31,470 nt of DNA from Prevotellaceae bacterium UBA1746. Lineage in GTDB: Bacteria; Bacteroidota; Bacteroidia; Bacteroidales; Bacteroidaceae. The notes beneath the pieces were generated by a model, which saw nothing but the letters and a program-made list of their open reading frames with translations, ran no database searches and was not told the origin of the DNA. The position numbers were made by a program, and so were the translations under genes. The stretch lies in assembly GCA_002314875.1 (NCBI GenBank), contig DCHS01000021.1, forward strand, positions 1-31,470. The letters are read 5' to 3'. Shown here in pieces: positions 31,379 through 31,470 of the stretch (position 1 is its first letter; each line of letters opens with the position of its first letter).

Positions 31379-31470
31379 GGCGGCGATCTACTCTCCCGCG
31401 CCCGTTAGGTAATAGCGGAGCAGGACCACCGGCGCAGCTGTGCATAAAAAATAAGAGCCTCAAGTCTTTT
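31379..31470 (-). rRNA. rrf: 5S rRNA, 3' part (continues beyond the right edge)
   Basis: Read on the minus strand, 31379-31435 gives GCGCCGGTGGTCCTGC, then a short arm, then GCGGGAGAGTAGATCGCCGCC. These match the conserved 3' half of bacterial 5S rRNA (E. coli GCGCCGATGGTAGTG and GCGAGAGTAGGGAACTGCC). A terminator follows, as expected for the end of an rRNA operon. The remaining 35 bases to the window edge (31436-31470) do not clearly match the conserved GAAC...GAAGUUAAG loop; they read as an AT-rich segment with GACTTGAGGCTC. The gene may be divergent or the edge sequence atypical. Confidence 0.7.

Noticed and set aside
1..31470. Prophage, transposon or integrative element
   Set aside because: No integrase, transposase, phage structural or conjugation gene was found, and the gene content is housekeeping with consistent style.

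Overview
The window looks like a chromosomal segment of a Bacteroidales bacterium, most likely a Prevotella-like member of the Prevotellaceae. The evidence is an ExbB-ExbD-ExbD-TonB block followed by a PstS-like lipoprotein, Bacteroidota-type promoters (TTTG at -33 and TAnnTTTG at -7), A-rich leaders without Shine-Dalgarno sites, a two-gene TatA/TatC translocase without TatB, and the sequence style of the TrmB, Mrp and NanL homologues. I see no phage, plasmid, transposase, CRISPR or tRNA signal. This is a gene-dense, mostly housekeeping region.

Layout, left half (mostly + strand). Positions 1-146 hold the 5' end of a leftward iron-sulfur scaffold gene. Next is a 432-bp divergent promoter region. 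From 579 to 3605 runs the energy-transduction operon exbB-exbD-exbD-tonB, with strongly biased codon use, closed by a strong hairpin terminator. A second tightly packed run follows (3676-9081): PstS-like lipoprotein, MTA/SAH nucleosidase, subtilisin-like protease, xseA, xseB and trmB. mrp (9269-10369) has a related AT-rich palindromic repeat on each side. Then come a long RluA-type pseudouridine synthase, a YitT-family membrane protein, a CaxA-type cation exchanger and a small Dabb protein. A perfect 17-bp bidirectional terminator at 14405-14444 separates the two convergent halves.

Right half (- strand, read from right to left). A partial 5S rRNA and its terminator lie at the right edge. Then come a YeiH-family transporter and a MORN+GH25 muramidase, closed by a terminator. 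Next is nanL-rlmD-hypothetical-thioesterase-aroB, with a 43-bp tandem repeat inside. An OprO/P-like porin is paired with a nucleoside-recognition (Gate) transporter. Last is a six-gene run: HpaII-like protein, metallophosphoesterase, NapH/NapG-like polyferredoxin, twin-arginine aldo/keto reductase-ferredoxin lipoprotein, tatA and tatC.

The most interesting system is that last cluster. The Tat translocase is encoded next to a reductase whose N-terminus carries a near-perfect Tat motif plus a lipobox, and next to a membrane polyferredoxin that appears to fuse a NapH-like quinol-oxidising module to a NapG-like Tat-exported ferredoxin in one chain. My inference is a self-contained electron-transfer chain running from menaquinol (or a cytoplasmic donor) across the membrane to a periplasmic, membrane-anchored aldo/keto reductase of unknown substrate, supplied with its own exporter.
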